From positions 27,807 to 91,806 of the forward strand of contig JAILLW010000019.1 in NCBI GenBank assembly GCA_024692955.1: a stretch of DNA of 64,000 nt, given 5' to 3'. The notes beneath the pieces were generated by a model. The model saw nothing but the letters and a program-made list of their open reading frames with translations, did no database searches and was not told where the DNA came from. The position numbers were made by a program, and so were the translations under genes. Shown here one piece after another: positions 1 to 8,446 of this stretch. Position 1 is the stretch's first letter. Each line of letters opens with the position of its first letter. Source of the DNA: Lachnospiraceae bacterium (GTDB taxonomy: Bacteria; Bacillota; Clostridia; Lachnospirales; Lachnospiraceae).

Positions 1-68
1 GCTTTGACAGGTTTATGGAAAAGTACGTCAGGGGACTTCCCGCCGAAAAAGCGGCACTTGATATGTAA
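1..68 (+). CDS. 3' end of an unidentified gene upstream of araD (partial)
   Basis: An open frame enters from the left edge and ends at TAA 66-68. The visible C-terminus is 21 residues, ending in GLPAEKAALDM. It lies 53 bases before araD with no terminator between, so it is probably co-transcribed. Its position before araD and the short Tyr/Arg-rich, amphipathic tail would suit a FGGY-type sugar kinase (ribulokinase/xylulokinase class), but this is inference from context. Too little is visible to name the product. Confidence 0.55.
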   Translation, partial: FDRFMEKYVRGLPAEKAALDM

Positions 69-121
69 TTCTCTAAAGAGGCTGCCTGCTCTTACCGGAT
101 TTTCAAAAAGGAGGAGATGAA

Positions 122-823
122 ATGCTGGAAGAATTAAAGAAACAGGTCTATGAAGCGAATATGCTGCTCCCGAAGTACGGCCTTGTGACCTTCACCTGGG
201 GAAATGTCAGCGGGATCGACAAGGATCAGGGACTTTTCGTGATCAAGCCTTCCGGAGTGGATTATGACAAACTCCGCCCGGAGGATATGGTGGTGATGGA
301 TCTCGAGGGAAACCGCGTGGAAGGAAGGCTGAATCCCTCCTCCGATACCCCGACGCATCTCGAACTTTATAAGGCATTTCCGGAGATCGGCGGGATCGTG
401 CACACCCATTCCTCCTACGCCACCAGCTGGGCACAGGCGGGCAGATCCATTCCCTGCTACGGAACGACGCACGCGGATTATATTTACGGGGAGGTACCCT
501 GCTTAAGGTGTCTGACCAAAGATGAGATCGATGAGGCCTATGAGGAGAATACGGGGCATCTCATCGTAAACGAATTTACCAGAATGGGGAAGGAGATCAT
601 GGCGGTACCGGCGGTCCTTTGCAAAAACCACGGGCCCTTCGCCTGGGGCAAAGATGCTCATGATGCCGTACATAACGCGGTGGTCCTCGAGGAAGTCGCG
701 AAGATGGCATATCGCGCCGAAACGATCAATCCCTCTATCAAGCCGGCGCCCCAGGAGCTCCAGGACAAGCATTATTACCGGAAGCACGGAGCCAATGCCT
801 ATTACGGGCAGAGCGGAAACTGA
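122..823 (+). CDS. araD: L-ribulose-5-phosphate 4-epimerase
   Basis: Class II aldolase/epimerase of 233 residues, the usual AraD length. It interconverts L-ribulose 5-phosphate and D-xylulose 5-phosphate, linking arabinose catabolism to the pentose phosphate pathway in the cytoplasm. Visible family motifs are GNVSGID near residue 28 (phosphate-binding loop), SSDTPTH near 74, the zinc-binding HTHSSYAT near 95-102, HADYIYGE near 117 and the C-terminal KNHGPFAWG (third zinc His). The ATG follows a strong ribosome site (AAGGAGGAGA, about 110-119). It starts the arabinose-related part of the window and converges with the minus-strand gene whose end lies 4 bases downstream. Fuculose-phosphate aldolases are the nearest alternative, but length and motifs favour AraD. 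Confidence 0.93.
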   Translation: MLEELKKQVYEANMLLPKYGLVTFTWGNVSGIDKDQGLFVIKPSGVDYDKLRPEDMVVMDLEGNRVEGRLNPSSDTPTHLELYKAFPEIGGIVHTHSSYATSWAQAGRSIPCYGTTHADYIYGEVPCLRCLTKDEIDEAYEENTGHLIVNEFTRMGKEIMAVPAVLCKNHGPFAWGKDAHDAVHNAVVLEEVAKMAYRAETINPSIKPAPQELQDKHYYRKHGANAYYGQSGN

Positions 824-827
824 CGGA

Positions 828-1412
828 TCAGGACCGTTTCTGCGAATACTCTTCGAACCGCTCTTTTATATCCGGGCGGGAAGCAAAGAATGCCTCCTTC
901 AGGGCCCGGTTCCAGAGGGAAAACTCTTCCCCGGCACGGAACTGTCCGCAGAAGCCGTCGGTCATTTCAAAGAGGTCCCGGGCGATCCTTGATCTTTTCG
1001 TATCGTCGCCGGCCTTCATGATACCGAAATAAGAAGCATAATCACTGTCCTCACAGGTCTTAAGATAGGTGAGGGCAGTGTTTTTATATTCCTGATAAAG
1101 GAACGGTTCCATGAACGGATCGGCAGGCTCTTCAAGCATCAGCTCCCTTTTCGCTTCGCGGATCTTTCTTTTGGCAAAGAGGGAAACCGGCGAAAGGCTC
1201 CGGTTAAGGTAGATCAGATTCAGACACTGCCCGAGGAAACGATCGAGGGCTTTCTTTCCTGTTCCGTACCGGAAGCCGGATATGTTCCGGATTACGGAAA
1301 GCTCCCGGGGATCGCATTCCGGATCTTCCGACAATTCCTTAAGGATATCCGCACGCTTTTTCGCGTCGGTTTCCCTGTAATAGGGCAGATAGATCGCTTT
1401 GATTTCGCTCAT
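828..1412 (-). CDS. hypothetical protein, alpha-helical, 194 aa
   Basis: Minus-strand gene with ATG at 1412-1410 and a good ribosome site (GGAGG, 5 bases before the start, plus-strand 1418-1422). The protein is soluble and rich in charged and aromatic residues, with no signal peptide, membrane helix or metal motif. The pattern suggests an all-helical fold; the segment YFGIMKAGDD lies near residue 124. I do not recognise a function; it resembles small DUF proteins common in Lachnospiraceae (possibly DUF6553, not verifiable here). It is divergent from the sugar-importer gene and shares the 317-base regulatory region 1413-1729, so the palindrome at 1502-1511 could act on either gene. Confidence 0.75.
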   Translation of the reverse strand: MSEIKAIYLPYYRETDAKKRADILKELSEDPECDPRELSVIRNISGFRYGTGKKALDRFLGQCLNLIYLNRSLSPVSLFAKRKIREAKRELMLEEPADPFMEPFLYQEYKNTALTYLKTCEDSDYASYFGIMKAGDDTKRSRIARDLFEMTDGFCGQFRAGEEFSLWNRALKEAFFASRPDIKERFEEYSQKRS

Positions 1413-1501
1413 AAAAACCTCCGGTCCGAACCGAAAATAAGGGCTTTCGGCTCAATACTTCCGGTTCATCATAACGTAGTTTCACAAAAAAAGGCAATAC
1501 G

Positions 1502-1511
1502 AAAACGTTTT
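1502..1511. promoter_or_regulatory. AAAACGTTTT palindrome upstream of the importer promoter
   Basis: Perfect 10-bp palindrome just upstream of the -35 element at 1524. It shares the AAAACGTT core with the longer operators at 1603-1618 and 8447-8462. Its centre is 104 bp from the centre of the 1603-1618 site, about ten helical turns, compatible with two repressor dimers and a DNA loop. It also partly resembles a CcpA cre site, with two mismatches to the common consensus. Function is inferred. Confidence 0.4.
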
Positions 1512-1523
1512 TTATTGTACAAC

Positions 1524-1552
1524 TTGACACAAAAGATAATCAATGATAACAT
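1524..1552 (+). promoter_or_regulatory. sigma-A promoter of the sugar-importer operon
   Basis: TTGACA at 1524-1529 and TAACAT at 1547-1552, separated by 17 bases. The -35 is perfect and the -10 matches 4 of 6. Predicted transcription start is near 1559, giving a leader of about 170 bases before the ATG at 1730. This leader holds the LacI-type operator. Confidence 0.7.
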
Positions 1553-1602
1553 AAAAAACGGTCAAGTGCTGATGAGGCGCCGTCGGCAGGATGACTGGAC
1601 AT

Positions 1603-1618
1603 GGTAAAACGTTATACC
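1603..1618. promoter_or_regulatory. LacI-type operator in the importer leader
   Basis: GGTAAAACGTTATACC is symmetric at 14 of 16 positions around a central CG, the classic layout of LacI/GalR-family sites. It lies about 45-60 bases downstream of the predicted transcription start, a roadblock position. Nearly the same 16-mer is found at 8447-8462 before the GH51 arabinofuranosidase gene. The cognate repressor is not in the window. Confidence 0.65.
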
Positions 1619-1729
1619 GAGTCCGCTATGCTTTCCGTATGTTTTCGGAAAAACAGCTATTTTGTTTTTTGGGAGGATTGGGAGGAAAAGCAAAACTACA
1701 TCTACATTGTGAAAGGAGATGTGAAAGAA

Positions 1730-3298
1730 ATGAAGTTATTTATCAAAAAGGCAGCAGCTATTTCACTTTCTGCTCTGATGGTTGCGGGGTTAGCAGCATG
1801 TGGAGGCGGAAGCAGTAACGGCGGCGGCAGCGCCAGCGCTGATAACGGCGGCGGCGACACGACTGCGGCTACCACCACGACCGATACCGCCAGCACGGAT
1901 TCCGGTTCCGATGCCGCGGCATCCGGCGATTATGTAAAACTTGTTCTGTGGGGCAACGGTTCTGCCGATACCGCGGACTGCGCTGAGGTAGCGGAAGCTG
2001 TCAGCAAGATCACTCGTGAGAAGATCGGTTGCGAAATCGAACTCGTTCGTGGACAGGACGGTGAGCAGATCAACCTCGCTCTTACCACCGGCGAACCTAT
2101 CGACCTTCTTTGCTACAACAATATCAACGGTCAGTTCAATACCGTAGTTAACAACAACTGGGCATATCCGCTTGACGAACTGCTTGAGAAGTACGGCCAG
2201 GGCGCAAAGGAAGTTATCAACCAGTACGACCTTGACGCCTGCAAATACAACGGCGTTCTCTATGCTCTTCCGAACCAGAAGGATACTTCCCGTGCAGCAG
2301 GTTTCGCAATGCGTAAGGACATCTGCGACGAGCTCGGCATCACGGTTCCCGAGATGGGTACCTACGAAGAGATGCACGACATCCTTGTAAAGGTTCATGA
2401 AGCATATCCGGATATGTATCCCCTTGTTCCTACATGGGCAGGCGGCGGAATGCAGACGACTCTTCCTGCAGATCCTCTTGGCGACAGCCTTGGTATTCTT
2501 GAGGATGCACGTGAGTCCAGCACGACCGTTGTTGACCAGGCCGAGACCAAGTCTTTCCAGGACTTCTGCAAGATGATGTGGCAGTGGAACCGGGAAGGCC
2601 TGATCATGCCCGATGCTACGACGACCACAGAGAACGCTCTTCTTTCCAGCAACGGATTCGCAATGTTTGAGAACTGGAAGCCGGGCAAAGAGCTCGAAGT
2701 TTACAAGGGTAATGGTAAAGAAGTTTACTTCATGAAGATACATGGTCCTATCAAGCATACGGCTATCCCGAACGGAAACTCCTGGATCATCCCTTACAGC
2801 ACCAAGCATCCTGAGGAAGCTATGAAGATGTGGGATCTTATGTACACCGATCCTGATGTTTCCAACCTTCTTATCAACGGTATCGAAGGCAAGCACTGGG
2901 TATACACGGATGACACCCACAAGATGATCAAGTCTCCTGAAGGTGTTGACCCGAACGCATCCGGTTACTCTTCGATGGACTGGGCATGGCCGAATCAGCA
3001 GATCACCCCTGTATGGGAAGGTGCTGAGGATCCCGATCTCTGGACCAAGCTCAACGAGTTCAACAACAGTGGTGTTCCGAGTCCTGCAATGGGCTTTGTA
3101 TGGGACAGCAGCTCCGTTATGAACCAGGTTACCGCCTGCAATAACGTTACCGCTACCTACAGAACCGCTCTTATGTGGGGTTCGATCGATCCCGAAGAGA
3201 ATCTTCCGAAGTTCATCGACGAACTTAAGGCTGCCGGCATTGACGAGATCATCGCTGAGAAGCAGAAACAGCTTGATGCATTTCTTGCAAGTAAGTAA
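1730..3298 (+). CDS. lipoprotein extracellular sugar-binding protein (CUT1 ABC importer, DUF3502-type)
   Basis: Extracellular solute-binding protein of 522 residues from ATG 1730. This start follows AAAGGAG (1712-1718) and opens a clean lipoprotein signal peptide with lipobox LAAC near residue 22. Longer in-frame starts lack a signal at the N-terminus. After a Gly/Ser/Ala/Thr linker (to about residue 63) comes a family 1 binding domain beginning VKLVLWGNGS. The C-terminal region (DPEENLPKFIDELKAAG) is typical of binding proteins with a DUF3502 domain that pair with LplB/LplC permeases. It captures oligosaccharide at the membrane surface and delivers it to the two permeases downstream. Codon use (CTT, GTT, CGT, CCT) differs from neighbours and resembles that of hup, suggesting high expression. 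Substrate is inferred as arabino-oligosaccharide from the shared operator. Confidence 0.9.
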   Translation: MKLFIKKAAAISLSALMVAGLAACGGGSSNGGGSASADNGGGDTTAATTTTDTASTDSGSDAAASGDYVKLVLWGNGSADTADCAEVAEAVSKITREKIGCEIELVRGQDGEQINLALTTGEPIDLLCYNNINGQFNTVVNNNWAYPLDELLEKYGQGAKEVINQYDLDACKYNGVLYALPNQKDTSRAAGFAMRKDICDELGITVPEMGTYEEMHDILVKVHEAYPDMYPLVPTWAGGGMQTTLPADPLGDSLGILEDARESSTTVVDQAETKSFQDFCKMMWQWNREGLIMPDATTTTENALLSSNGFAMFENWKPGKELEVYKGNGKEVYFMKIHGPIKHTAIPNGNSWIIPYSTKHPEEAMKMWDLMYTDPDVSNLLINGIEGKHWVYTDDTHKMIKSPEGVDPNASGYSSMDWAWPNQQITPVWEGAEDPDLWTKLNEFNNSGVPSPAMGFVWDSSSVMNQVTACNNVTATYRTALMWGSIDPEENLPKFIDELKAAGIDEIIAEKQKQLDAFLASK

Positions 3299-3332
3299 TT
3301 CTGTCTGACAGACAACATTAACACGTAGTAAA

Positions 3333-3377
3333 ATGCAGGTGTCAGAAGCTATCAGTTAATACTTTTGGCACCTGCAT
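3333..3377 (+). promoter_or_regulatory. long stem-loop between binding-protein and permease genes
   Basis: Arms 3333-3348 and 3362-3377 pair over 16 bp (two G-U pairs) around a 13-base loop. No U-run follows, so it is not a standard terminator. Such intercistronic hairpins often protect the binding-protein mRNA 3' end or allow partial termination, keeping the binding protein in excess over the permeases (known for malE-malF type operons; inferred here). Confidence 0.75.
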
Positions 3378-3411
3378 AATGATTTGACGTGAATATTGGG
3401 AGGGGTTACAC

Positions 3412-4329
3412 TTGAAGAAATTCAAAAAAGCAATAAAGCATTTCTGGCCGATGTATTTGATGTTCTTACCCGGCGTGATATATCTTTTTATCAATTCATA
3501 TATCCCGATGTTTGGCGTGCAGATCGCTTTCAGAAAGTACAATGCGCGCGAGGGCGTATATGGAAGTCCCTGGTGCGGATGGCAGAACTTCGAGTTCCTC
3601 ACCCGGACCAAAGACGCGTGGATCATGATCAGAAACACCGTACTCTATAATCTCGTATTTATCTTTCTGGGTACGATCCTGGCTGTAACGACGGCGATCA
3701 TTCTGAATGAAATCCGCCGGAAAACGGCAAAGCAGTTTTATCAGACGATTATCCTGATTCCGTTCCTGATCTCGATGGTCATCGTCAGCTATCTTGCTTA
3801 CGCTTTCCTGAGCACCAGCAACGGATATATCAACAACTCATTGGTAAAGTTGTTTGGCATAACTGCCATAGACTGGTACAACCAGCCGAAATACTGGCCG
3901 GTTATCCTTGTGATCATTAATATCTGGAAGGGCCTCGGATATAATATGATCCTCTATTATGCTACCATCTGCGGTATTGACAGTACACTGTACGAAGCCG
4001 CGGTTGTGGATGGAGCTACCCGGTGGCAGAAAGTGGTGCATGTCACCCTGCCCGGTCTGAAATCCACCATCATCATCCTGACACTAATGGCACTCGGCGG
4101 AATCTTCCGCTCGGATTTCGGTCTTTTCTATCAGGTTCCTCAGAACTCCGGTCCGTTGGTCAATGTAACGCAGACGATCGATACCTATGTATATCGCGGA
4201 CTGATGCAGAACAACAATATTGGAATGTCTTCAGCAGCGGGTCTTTATCAGTCTGTTGTCGGATTTGTGCTGGTAGTTACCGCAAATGCGATAGTCAGAA
4301 AGATCGACAACGACAGTTCGCTGTTTTAA
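3412..4329 (+). CDS. ABC sugar transporter permease, LplB-type
   Basis: Inner-membrane permease of 305 residues in the CUT1 class. The start is TTG at 3412, supported by GGGAGGGG at 3398-3405. Six hydrophobic segments are visible, beginning with FWPMYLMFLPGVIYLFIN. The EAA loop that docks on the ATPase is YEAAVVDGATRWQKVVHVTLP near residues 194-215. The N-terminal YIPMFGVQIAFRKYN is characteristic of the LplB subfamily that pairs with LplC and large DUF3502 binding lipoproteins. It would form a heterodimer with the next permease. No ATPase gene lies in the operon, so a shared MsmK-like ATPase elsewhere is expected. Confidence 0.92.
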   Translation: MKKFKKAIKHFWPMYLMFLPGVIYLFINSYIPMFGVQIAFRKYNAREGVYGSPWCGWQNFEFLTRTKDAWIMIRNTVLYNLVFIFLGTILAVTTAIILNEIRRKTAKQFYQTIILIPFLISMVIVSYLAYAFLSTSNGYINNSLVKLFGITAIDWYNQPKYWPVILVIINIWKGLGYNMILYYATICGIDSTLYEAAVVDGATRWQKVVHVTLPGLKSTIIILTLMALGGIFRSDFGLFYQVPQNSGPLVNVTQTIDTYVYRGLMQNNNIGMSSAAGLYQSVVGFVLVVTANAIVRKIDNDSSLF

Positions 4330-4344
4330 GAGGAGGAGCAAAAC

Positions 4345-5232
4345 ATGGTACAAAAAGACAGGGGATTTCAGATATTCGCAAATGCGCTGATGATTTTTCT
4401 GGTTATCTGTGTGCTTGCACCTTTTTTCCTGATGCTGATGTCATCGCTTACCGATGAACAGACACTGATCGCGAACGGATACAGCTTTTTCCCGAAAAAA
4501 TTCAGCACCTACGCTTACAGGTATCTGCTGGTTCAGTCCGGCTCTGTGGCGCGCGGCTATTTCATTTCGGTAATGATCACGGCGATCGGAACTTTCAGCA
4601 ATCTGTTTATCACATTGCTGTTTGCATACCCGCTTTCGAGAAAAGAGCTTCCCGGAAGAAACTTCTTTGCTTTTTATCTCTTCTTCACGATGCTCTTCTC
4701 GGGAGGTCTGGTTCCTGCATACCTGATGTGGACTCAGACGTTCCATATCCGCAACACCATTTACGCGCTGCTGATTCCGGGTCTGCTCATGAGCCCGTTC
4801 AACGTAATTATGATGCGTACATACTTCACAACGAATATTCCGGATGAAGTTATCGACGCGGCAAGAGTTGACGGAGCGGGTGAGTTCAAGATCCTCTTCG
4901 GGGTGGTTTTCCCTATGGCCGTACCGATCACGGCTACGATCGGACTTCTGGTCGGTCTTGCATACTGGAACGACTGGATGAACGGTCTGTATTATATCAA
5001 TGATGACAAACTGTACAGTATTCAGGTTCTGCTTATGAAGATCCAGAGAAACCTGGACCAGCTGAGACAGCAGGCTCAGAACGGAAGCGGTAACGTAAAC
5101 CTTGCGGAACTTCCGTCGACTTCCGTTCGAATGGCACTGACGGTTATGGGTATCCTTCCCGTAATGATCATCTATCCTTTCCTTCAGAGGTACTTTGTAA
5201 AGGGTATTACGATCGGTGCCGTAAAGGGATAA
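4345..5232 (+). CDS. ABC sugar transporter permease, LplC-type
   Basis: Second CUT1 permease, 295 residues, 15 bases after the first with an AGGAGG ribosome site just upstream. It has six predicted membrane helices, starting IFANALMIFLVICVLAPFF. The EAA loop is VIDAARVDGAGEFKILFGVVFP near residues 171-192. The extended segment with QLRQQAQNG before the last helix and the ending RYFVKGITIGAVKG are typical of LplC proteins. It closes the transporter operon: a strong terminator follows at 5281. Confidence 0.92.
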   Translation: MVQKDRGFQIFANALMIFLVICVLAPFFLMLMSSLTDEQTLIANGYSFFPKKFSTYAYRYLLVQSGSVARGYFISVMITAIGTFSNLFITLLFAYPLSRKELPGRNFFAFYLFFTMLFSGGLVPAYLMWTQTFHIRNTIYALLIPGLLMSPFNVIMMRTYFTTNIPDEVIDAARVDGAGEFKILFGVVFPMAVPITATIGLLVGLAYWNDWMNGLYYINDDKLYSIQVLLMKIQRNLDQLRQQAQNGSGNVNLAELPSTSVRMALTVMGILPVMIIYPFLQRYFVKGITIGAVKG

Positions 5233-5280
5233 TAAGTGCAGCATAAGGATTGATCGGAAATTCAGATCAATGAAGTAATG

Positions 5281-5321
5281 AAGTGACCGCCGGTCTTATG
5301 GACTGAGGCGGTCACTTTTTT
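5281..5321 (+). terminator. intrinsic terminator of the importer operon
   Basis: AAGTGACCGC (5281-5290) pairs perfectly with GCGGTCACTT (5308-5317) around a 17-base loop, followed by a run of T to 5321. Confidence 0.9.
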
Positions 5322-5461
5322 GCTGCAGGAATACCGGGAATGATAATAATATAACAAAGTTCGCCGTTCCCGCGGAATTTCGGGTGAAAACAGTTGAAAA
5401 GTATCTTGAAAAAGGGGTAAAATTATCTTGTATTTCCAAAAATTTCAGGAGGTCAAACAAG

Positions 5462-6052
5462 GTGGAAGCAAAAGAAAAACAGCCGGTGGCGCGCCAGATT
5501 GCGATCACGGCAATCCTGCTTGCGGTCTGCATCGCAAGTCAGTTTTTCAAGAATCTCAGTGTTTATATCACAGGTCCCATCGTTAATCTCTGCCTGATCC
5601 TGGCGACTATGACGGCAGGGCTTTTCTGGGGGATCGCTCTTTCCGTTATTACGCCGGTCACGGCTTTCCTCATTACCGGTAATCCGATGATGGCGGCTGT
5701 TCCGGCGGTCATACCCCTTATTATGCTTGGAAATGCCGTTCTGGTGGTCATGGTGCATTATCTGTTCCGTCCCGCCATATCGGGCGGAAAGCCTCTGGTC
5801 AGTGTACGCGCCGTGATCATAGCGGTTCTTTCCTGTCTGGCCAAGGGATGCTTTATGGGGCTTACAATTTCGCTCTGGCTCCTGCCCGCCTTCCTTCCGG
5901 AGAAGATGCAGCCGAAGCTTCCGGTATTTCAGATGACATTTTCGGTCACTCAGTTCGTAACCGCGGTCATCGGGTTTGTATATTTCCATATAGTTTGGAT
6001 GCCTGTAAGTAAGATCATCGAAGGAAACGGATCATCGAAGGAGGCGGATTGA
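5462..6052 (+). CDS. ECF transporter S component-like membrane protein
   Basis: Hydrophobic protein of 196 residues from GTG 5462, chosen because AGGAGGT (5447-5453) lies 8 bases before it and because the membrane core starts soon after ([17 protein letters not shown]). About five or six membrane helices are visible, with short loops rich in Gly, Pro and Asn ([39 protein letters not shown]). This pattern resembles substrate-capture (S) subunits of ECF vitamin/metal importers, which borrow a shared EcfA-A'-T module. The stop overlaps the ribosome region of the hydrogenase-like chemoreceptor, so the two are translationally linked. The substrate cannot be told. Confidence is good that it is an integral membrane protein, moderate for S component. 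Confidence 0.65.
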   Translation: MEAKEKQPVARQIAITAILLAVCIASQFFKNLSVYITGPIVNLCLILATMTAGLFWGIALSVITPVTAFLITGNPMMAAVPAVIPLIMLGNAVLVVMVHYLFRPAISGGKPLVSVRAVIIAVLSCLAKGCFMGLTISLWLLPAFLPEKMQPKLPVFQMTFSVTQFVTAVIGFVYFHIVWMPVSKIIEGNGSSKEAD

Positions 6053-6054
6053 CT

Positions 6055-7986
6055 ATGGGTTTGGTGAAGACGAATGACAAATGTGTCGGATGCAACCGCT
6101 GTATCAGTGCCTGCAGCAGTATGGGAGCAAATGTGGCCGTTGAGAGGGGAAGAGTCAACGCGATCGATGTCGATCCCGAGCGCTGTATCGCCTGCGGAGC
6201 ATGTCTCGATGTCTGCGAGCATAAGGCAAGAGAGTATGTGGATGATGTGGAAAGGTTCTTTGAAGACCTGAAAAAAGGCGTGAGGATCTCCGTTCTGATC
6301 GCGCCCGCATTTCTTGCCAATTACCCGAGAGAATACGAAAAATATCTTGGAATGCTCAAAAAACTGGGCGTGAACCGCTTCATCAGCGTATCCTTCGGAG
6401 CGGATATCACGACATGGGGATATATCAAATACATCACGGAGCATAAATTCTACGGCGGGATCTCCCAGCCCTGCCCTGCGGTAGTGGGATATATCGAGCG
6501 CTACACGCCGGAGCTGCTCCCGAAGCTCATGCCGGTTCAGTCTCCCATGATGTGTGCCGCGATCTATGTGAATAAATATATGAAGGTGAGCGACAAACTC
6601 GCGTTCATCAGTCCCTGCATCGCGAAGAAGAATGAGATCGACGATCCGAACAATAAGGGCTATGTTTCCTACAACCTTACCTTTAAGCATTTGGTGAACT
6701 ATCTGAAGGAGCATCCCGTGAGCGGAGCGACTCCCTACAAAGATGAGATCGAATACGGACTCGGCTCGATCTATCCGATGCCCGGCGGCCTGAAGGAGAA
6801 TGTTTACTGGCTCCTCGGTGAGGACGCGCTGGTTCGTCAGATGGAAGGCGAGCATCATATGTATGAATACTTAAAGAGAAACAGCGAGATCATCAAGTGC
6901 GGAAGGACTCCTTATCTGTTCGTGGATGCCCTGAACTGCACGAGCGGCTGCCTCTACGGGCCGGGTACGGAAGCCCGTGCCGAGATGGACGAAAACGTAT
7001 TCATGGCGATCCAGAAGATCAAGGCGGAGAGCAAAAATGCTTCAAAGAAATCCGCCTGGGGCAGGGATATTACCCCGGCGAAGAGACTTGAGGCGCTGAA
7101 TAAGCAGTTTGCGGATCTGAACCTGAATGATTTCCTGAGAAAATATACGGACAGGAGCGCGAACTGTCAGGTAAAGATACCTGACAACAGGCAGCTTAAT
7201 GAGATCTTTATGTCCATGAAAAAGGATACCGAAGAGAAGCGCAGGATCGACTGCGGCTGTTGCGGCTATGAATCCTGCCATGATATGGCTGTGGCGATCT
7301 TTAACGGATTCAATCATATCCATAACTGCGTACATTACATCAAGGACCGTGCCTATGAAGAGAAGGACAAGGCAGTGGAGCTGTCGGATGAGATCACAAG
7401 AACGCAGGATGAGATGAGGGAGAAGAAGATGTCGATCGCGGAAGAGATCACCGAGAACTTCACGACCCTCAAGGAATCCATTGCGCAGATCGAAGAAGCC
7501 AGCGCGGATAATGCGCATCAGACAGCCGGAATCTCCGATGAAATGGTAGAAGTGGACGGATTCGCGAACGAACTGATGAAGGTTCTCGGCACGATTGAAG
7601 CGGATCTGAACAAGCTGGAAGCGAACAATACCGCCGTAATCGCGATCTCCTCCCAGACGAATCTGCTGGCCCTGAACGCTTCCATCGAAGCGGCGCGCGC
7701 GGGAGAAGCGGGCAGAGGCTTTGCTGTCGTTGCGGATGAGATCAAAAAGCTGGCGGAGGATTCCAAGGCGACCGCGGACGACAGCAACGCGAACAATAAG
7801 GATATCAAGGAGACCATCGAGCATCTGATCGAGGAATCCGGAAAACTGAGTGAGATCGTAGGCAGGGTGAACGGCAGAGCCACCAGTCTCGTCGCCTCCT
7901 CGGAGGAAGCCACGGCTTCCATCGGTGTAGTGAAGGAAATGACGCAGAATGTGGAAAACTCTCTGACCCAGATTCTGGCACACTGA
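6055..7986 (+). CDS. cytoplasmic methyl-accepting protein with [FeFe]-hydrogenase-like sensor domain
   Basis: Protein of 643 residues from ATG 6055 (GGAGG 10 bases upstream; an in-frame TTG at 6049 is the alternative). Domains in order: two [4Fe-4S] ferredoxin motifs (Cys 10/13/16/20 and 44/47/50/54); an [FeFe]-hydrogenase large-subunit fold (about 70-360); a third Fe-S module, CGCCGYESC, at 400-408; and an MCP signalling domain (about 455-643) with the conserved tip [20 protein letters not shown]. The four cubane-binding Cys of the H-cluster are present (140, 188, 295, 299), but the Cys that bridges proton transfer in real hydrogenases (first Cys of TSCCP) is Pro139. It therefore probably senses H2, CO or redox state rather than turning over H2. 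No membrane helices are present. No other chemotaxis gene is nearby. Confidence 0.9.
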   Translation: MGLVKTNDKCVGCNRCISACSSMGANVAVERGRVNAIDVDPERCIACGACLDVCEHKAREYVDDVERFFEDLKKGVRISVLIAPAFLANYPREYEKYLGMLKKLGVNRFISVSFGADITTWGYIKYITEHKFYGGISQPCPAVVGYIERYTPELLPKLMPVQSPMMCAAIYVNKYMKVSDKLAFISPCIAKKNEIDDPNNKGYVSYNLTFKHLVNYLKEHPVSGATPYKDEIEYGLGSIYPMPGGLKENVYWLLGEDALVRQMEGEHHMYEYLKRNSEIIKCGRTPYLFVDALNCTSGCLYGPGTEARAEMDENVFMAIQKIKAESKNASKKSAWGRDITPAKRLEALNKQFADLNLNDFLRKYTDRSANCQVKIPDNRQLNEIFMSMKKDTEEKRRIDCGCCGYESCHDMAVAIFNGFNHIHNCVHYIKDRAYEEKDKAVELSDEITRTQDEMREKKMSIAEEITENFTTLKESIAQIEEASADNAHQTAGISDEMVEVDGFANELMKVLGTIEADLNKLEANNTAVIAISSQTNLLALNASIEAARAGEAGRGFAVVADEIKKLAEDSKATADDSNANNKDIKETIEHLIEESGKLSEIVGRVNGRATSLVASSEEATASIGVVKEMTQNVENSLTQILAH

Positions 7987-7999
7987 TCACGTTTCGTTT

Positions 8000-8356
8000 A
8001 TGAAAGAATACTTTACGAACGCAACCAAAACAGCAGCTACCCTCCGGCTTGTAGTCGGAGGATATCTGCTTTATCTGGATTATTCCGTCTTTGATTACGC
8101 GATACACAAAACCGGCATCGAGAGGATCATCCTGCTTTTGATCCTGCTGCTCTTCCTCATTGCGGGGGGAGGGCTTATCATCTTTTCGATCATGGCGCTT
8201 GTGAAAGGTTTTCTGGCCGAAAGAAGGCCGGAAGATCCCGGGAAAGACCCTGAGGAAAATCCCGGGGAAGAGAAGACAGAGGAAGCATCGGAACCGGAAG
8301 AAACCGTGGATACTTCAAAAGAAGAGAAAGATGATGAAGAACCACGGTCCGAATGA
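8000..8356 (+). CDS. small membrane protein with acidic tail
   Basis: 118 residues, 13 bases after the chemoreceptor stop. Two hydrophobic segments (about residues 14-30 and 42-70, the latter ILLLILLLFLIAGGG) are followed by a charged tail of about 45 residues dominated by Glu, Asp, Lys and Pro (RRPEDPGKDPEENPGEE). No Shine-Dalgarno sequence is obvious before ATG 8000. I do not recognise a function. The layout, a short membrane anchor with a disordered acidic C-terminus, is common in uncharacterised Lachnospiraceae proteins. Placement suggests co-transcription with the two genes upstream. Confidence 0.7.
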   Translation: MKEYFTNATKTAATLRLVVGGYLLYLDYSVFDYAIHKTGIERIILLLILLLFLIAGGGLIIFSIMALVKGFLAERRPEDPGKDPEENPGEEKTEEASEPEETVDTSKEEKDDEEPRSE

Positions 8357-8409
8357 AGAAGAACCACATCCCGGATCGTAAAAGTCATAAAAACAATGCA
8401 TAATTTTGA

Positions 8410-8438
8410 TTGCCATTCATAGCGATGTTTGCTATACT
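8410..8438 (+). promoter_or_regulatory. sigma-A promoter of the GH51 gene
   Basis: TTGCCA at 8410-8415, 17-base spacer, TATACT at 8433-8438 preceded by TGC (extended -10). Predicted transcription start is near 8445, directly at the edge of the operator 8447-8462. Confidence 0.85.
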
Positions 8439-8446
8439 TCACTTTA

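Noticed and set aside
1790-2920. Long minus-strand frame opposite the binding-protein gene
   Set aside because: It is the mirror of a strongly codon-biased real gene, has no ribosome site and encodes no recognisable domain.
8000-8356. Toxin-antitoxin or holin role for the small membrane protein
   Set aside because: Two helices and an acidic tail alone do not support it, and there is no partner gene or phage context.
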